A DNA stretch of 64,000 nt from Burkholderiales bacterium 8X (GTDB taxonomy: Bacteria; Pseudomonadota; Gammaproteobacteria; Burkholderiales; Burkholderiaceae_C). This document shows, one piece after another, positions 63,217-64,000 of this stretch (positions are counted from its first letter, which is position 1; every line of letters begins with the position of its first letter). The DNA lies in NCBI GenBank assembly GCA_902506565.1, contig LR732703.1, positions 684,030 to 748,029 of the forward strand, given 5' to 3'. A program made the position numbers and the translations under genes. The notes beneath the pieces are model-generated. The model searched no databases. It was not told the DNA's origin and was given only the letters and a program-made list of their open reading frames with translations.

Positions 63217-64000
63217 TGAGCTCCACCATTCCTGACCCGGTACTCGCGACGGCCGATGCCCTCGCCCTCGATCCGGTCACTGCCGAGTCGAGCACCGAAG
63301 CGGCTCGGCAGATTCCCATGTCGTGGCTCTACCTGGCGACGCTGGTCCTGGGCCTCGGCGCCTGGTGGCTCGCCGCGGCCCGCTCGGCCAATTCGCTCGT
63401 GCCGACGCCGCCGCAGGTCGCTGTCGGCGCGTGGGAGCTGATCCGTGACGGCACGCTGCTGTCGAACTCGATGGCGAGCCTCGGGCGAGTGCTGTCCGGC
63501 TTCGTGCTCGGGGTGGTGCTCGCGATACCGGCCGGGTTCCTGATGGGCTGGTACCGGCTCGCGCGCGGCTTGGTGGAGCCGTGGGTGCAGTTCATGCGCA
63601 CCGTGCCGCCGCTGGCGCTCATTCCACTCGTCATCGTGATCCTCGGAATCGGAGAAGACGCCAAGGTGTTCGTCATCTTCCTCGCGTCCTTCCTGTCCTG
63701 CGTGCTGGCCACCTACCAGGGCGTACGCAATGTCGACAGCACGCTGGTCAACGCCGCGCGTGTGCTGGGCGCGAAGGACATGACGATCTTCTGGCGCGTG
63801 GTCGTGCCGGCTTCGCTGCCCTTCCTCTTCGTCGGCATGCGGGTCGCGCTGGGCTCGGCATGGGCCACGCTGGTCGCGTCCGAACTCATCGCCGCGCCGA
63901 CCGGTCTCGGCCGCATGATGCAGGTCGCCACGCAGTTCCTGCAGACGGACCGGATCGTGGTCGGGATCATCACCATCGGCCTGCTCGGCTTCGTGATGGA
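63217..64000 (+). CDS. ABC transporter permease, SsuC/TauC-like (partial)
   Basis: The first 261 codons of a nitrate/sulfonate/taurine-type ABC permease, cut by the window end. The N-terminus has an acidic cytoplasmic tail of about 35 residues, then a membrane helix ('[18 protein letters not shown]'), '[10 protein letters not shown]', '[25 protein letters not shown]' and the EAA loop '[27 protein letters not shown]' (in pieces). Its neighbour the alkylsulfatase hints at organosulfur transport, but thiamine-precursor or other substrates are equally possible. It lies 44 bp after the ROK gene. Confidence 0.9.

Overview
The window is high-GC DNA with dense, mostly overlapping operons, many TctC/Bug-type solute-binding proteins, CoA-dependent catabolic genes and LysR, GntR and ROK regulators. 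This suggests a soil or plant-associated beta-proteobacterium of the Burkholderiales, most likely Comamonadaceae (Variovorax-like). That assignment is inferred from gene style, not from a marker gene. I saw no rRNA, tRNA, insertion sequence or CRISPR array.

Layout. 1-3270: a minus-strand peptide-type ABC importer (binding protein, DppB-like, DppC-like running off the edge). 3526-9128: a DUF945 protein, a SrkA-type kinase, a LOV photoreceptor-like protein, and thiC under a TPP riboswitch. 9138-19227: a GntR-controlled oxidation regulon with two GMC oxidoreductases, an aldehyde dehydrogenase, an alpha-hydroxy-acid oxidase, a PanE-like reductase and two TctC proteins. Its two divergent promoter regions carry nearly identical 22-bp dyads. 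19298-23155: an SDR/NTF2 pair with a divergent LysR, an MFS carrier and a PQ-loop protein. 23345-27060: a NarL-type two-component pair and a divergent ModA-like lipoprotein. 27061-28394: a low-GC islet with a large hairpin and a probable TIR-STING immune effector lacking a CD-NTase partner. 28496-38105: a dienelactone hydrolase and a giant cyclic beta-1,2-glucan synthase (NdvB-like). 38335-39351: a Phd antitoxin/zeta-like toxin module. 39415-62019: a large catabolic region. 62033-64000: a ROK regulator and a SsuC/TauC-type ABC permease.

The catabolic region appears to be one regulon. A ten-gene minus-strand operon (49480 to 39415) encodes a luciferase-like flavin monooxygenase, a flavin reductase fused to an FCD sensor domain, two acyl-CoA dehydrogenases, an enoyl-CoA hydratase, an NDP-forming acyl-CoA ligase, an SDR, two small fold proteins and a CaiB-type CoA transferase. 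A LysR gene diverges from it. Further right are an SMP-30 lactonase, TctC proteins, a frameshifted SDR, an alcohol dehydrogenase, an alpha/beta hydrolase, an AMP-forming acyl-CoA ligase, a PhaE/PhaC-like pair and an alkylsulfatase. Four intergenic regions share a GCAAAG-N3-CTTTGC dyad, and a fifth, next to lysR, has a weak version. I infer a LysR-controlled pathway in which an alcohol or ketone is oxidised, opened as a lactone, activated to CoA and beta-oxidised.

The observations most worth following are this shared operator, the GntR operator pair, the orphan TIR-STING, the flavin reductase-FCD fusion and the PhaE/PhaC-like pair inside a catabolic regulon.
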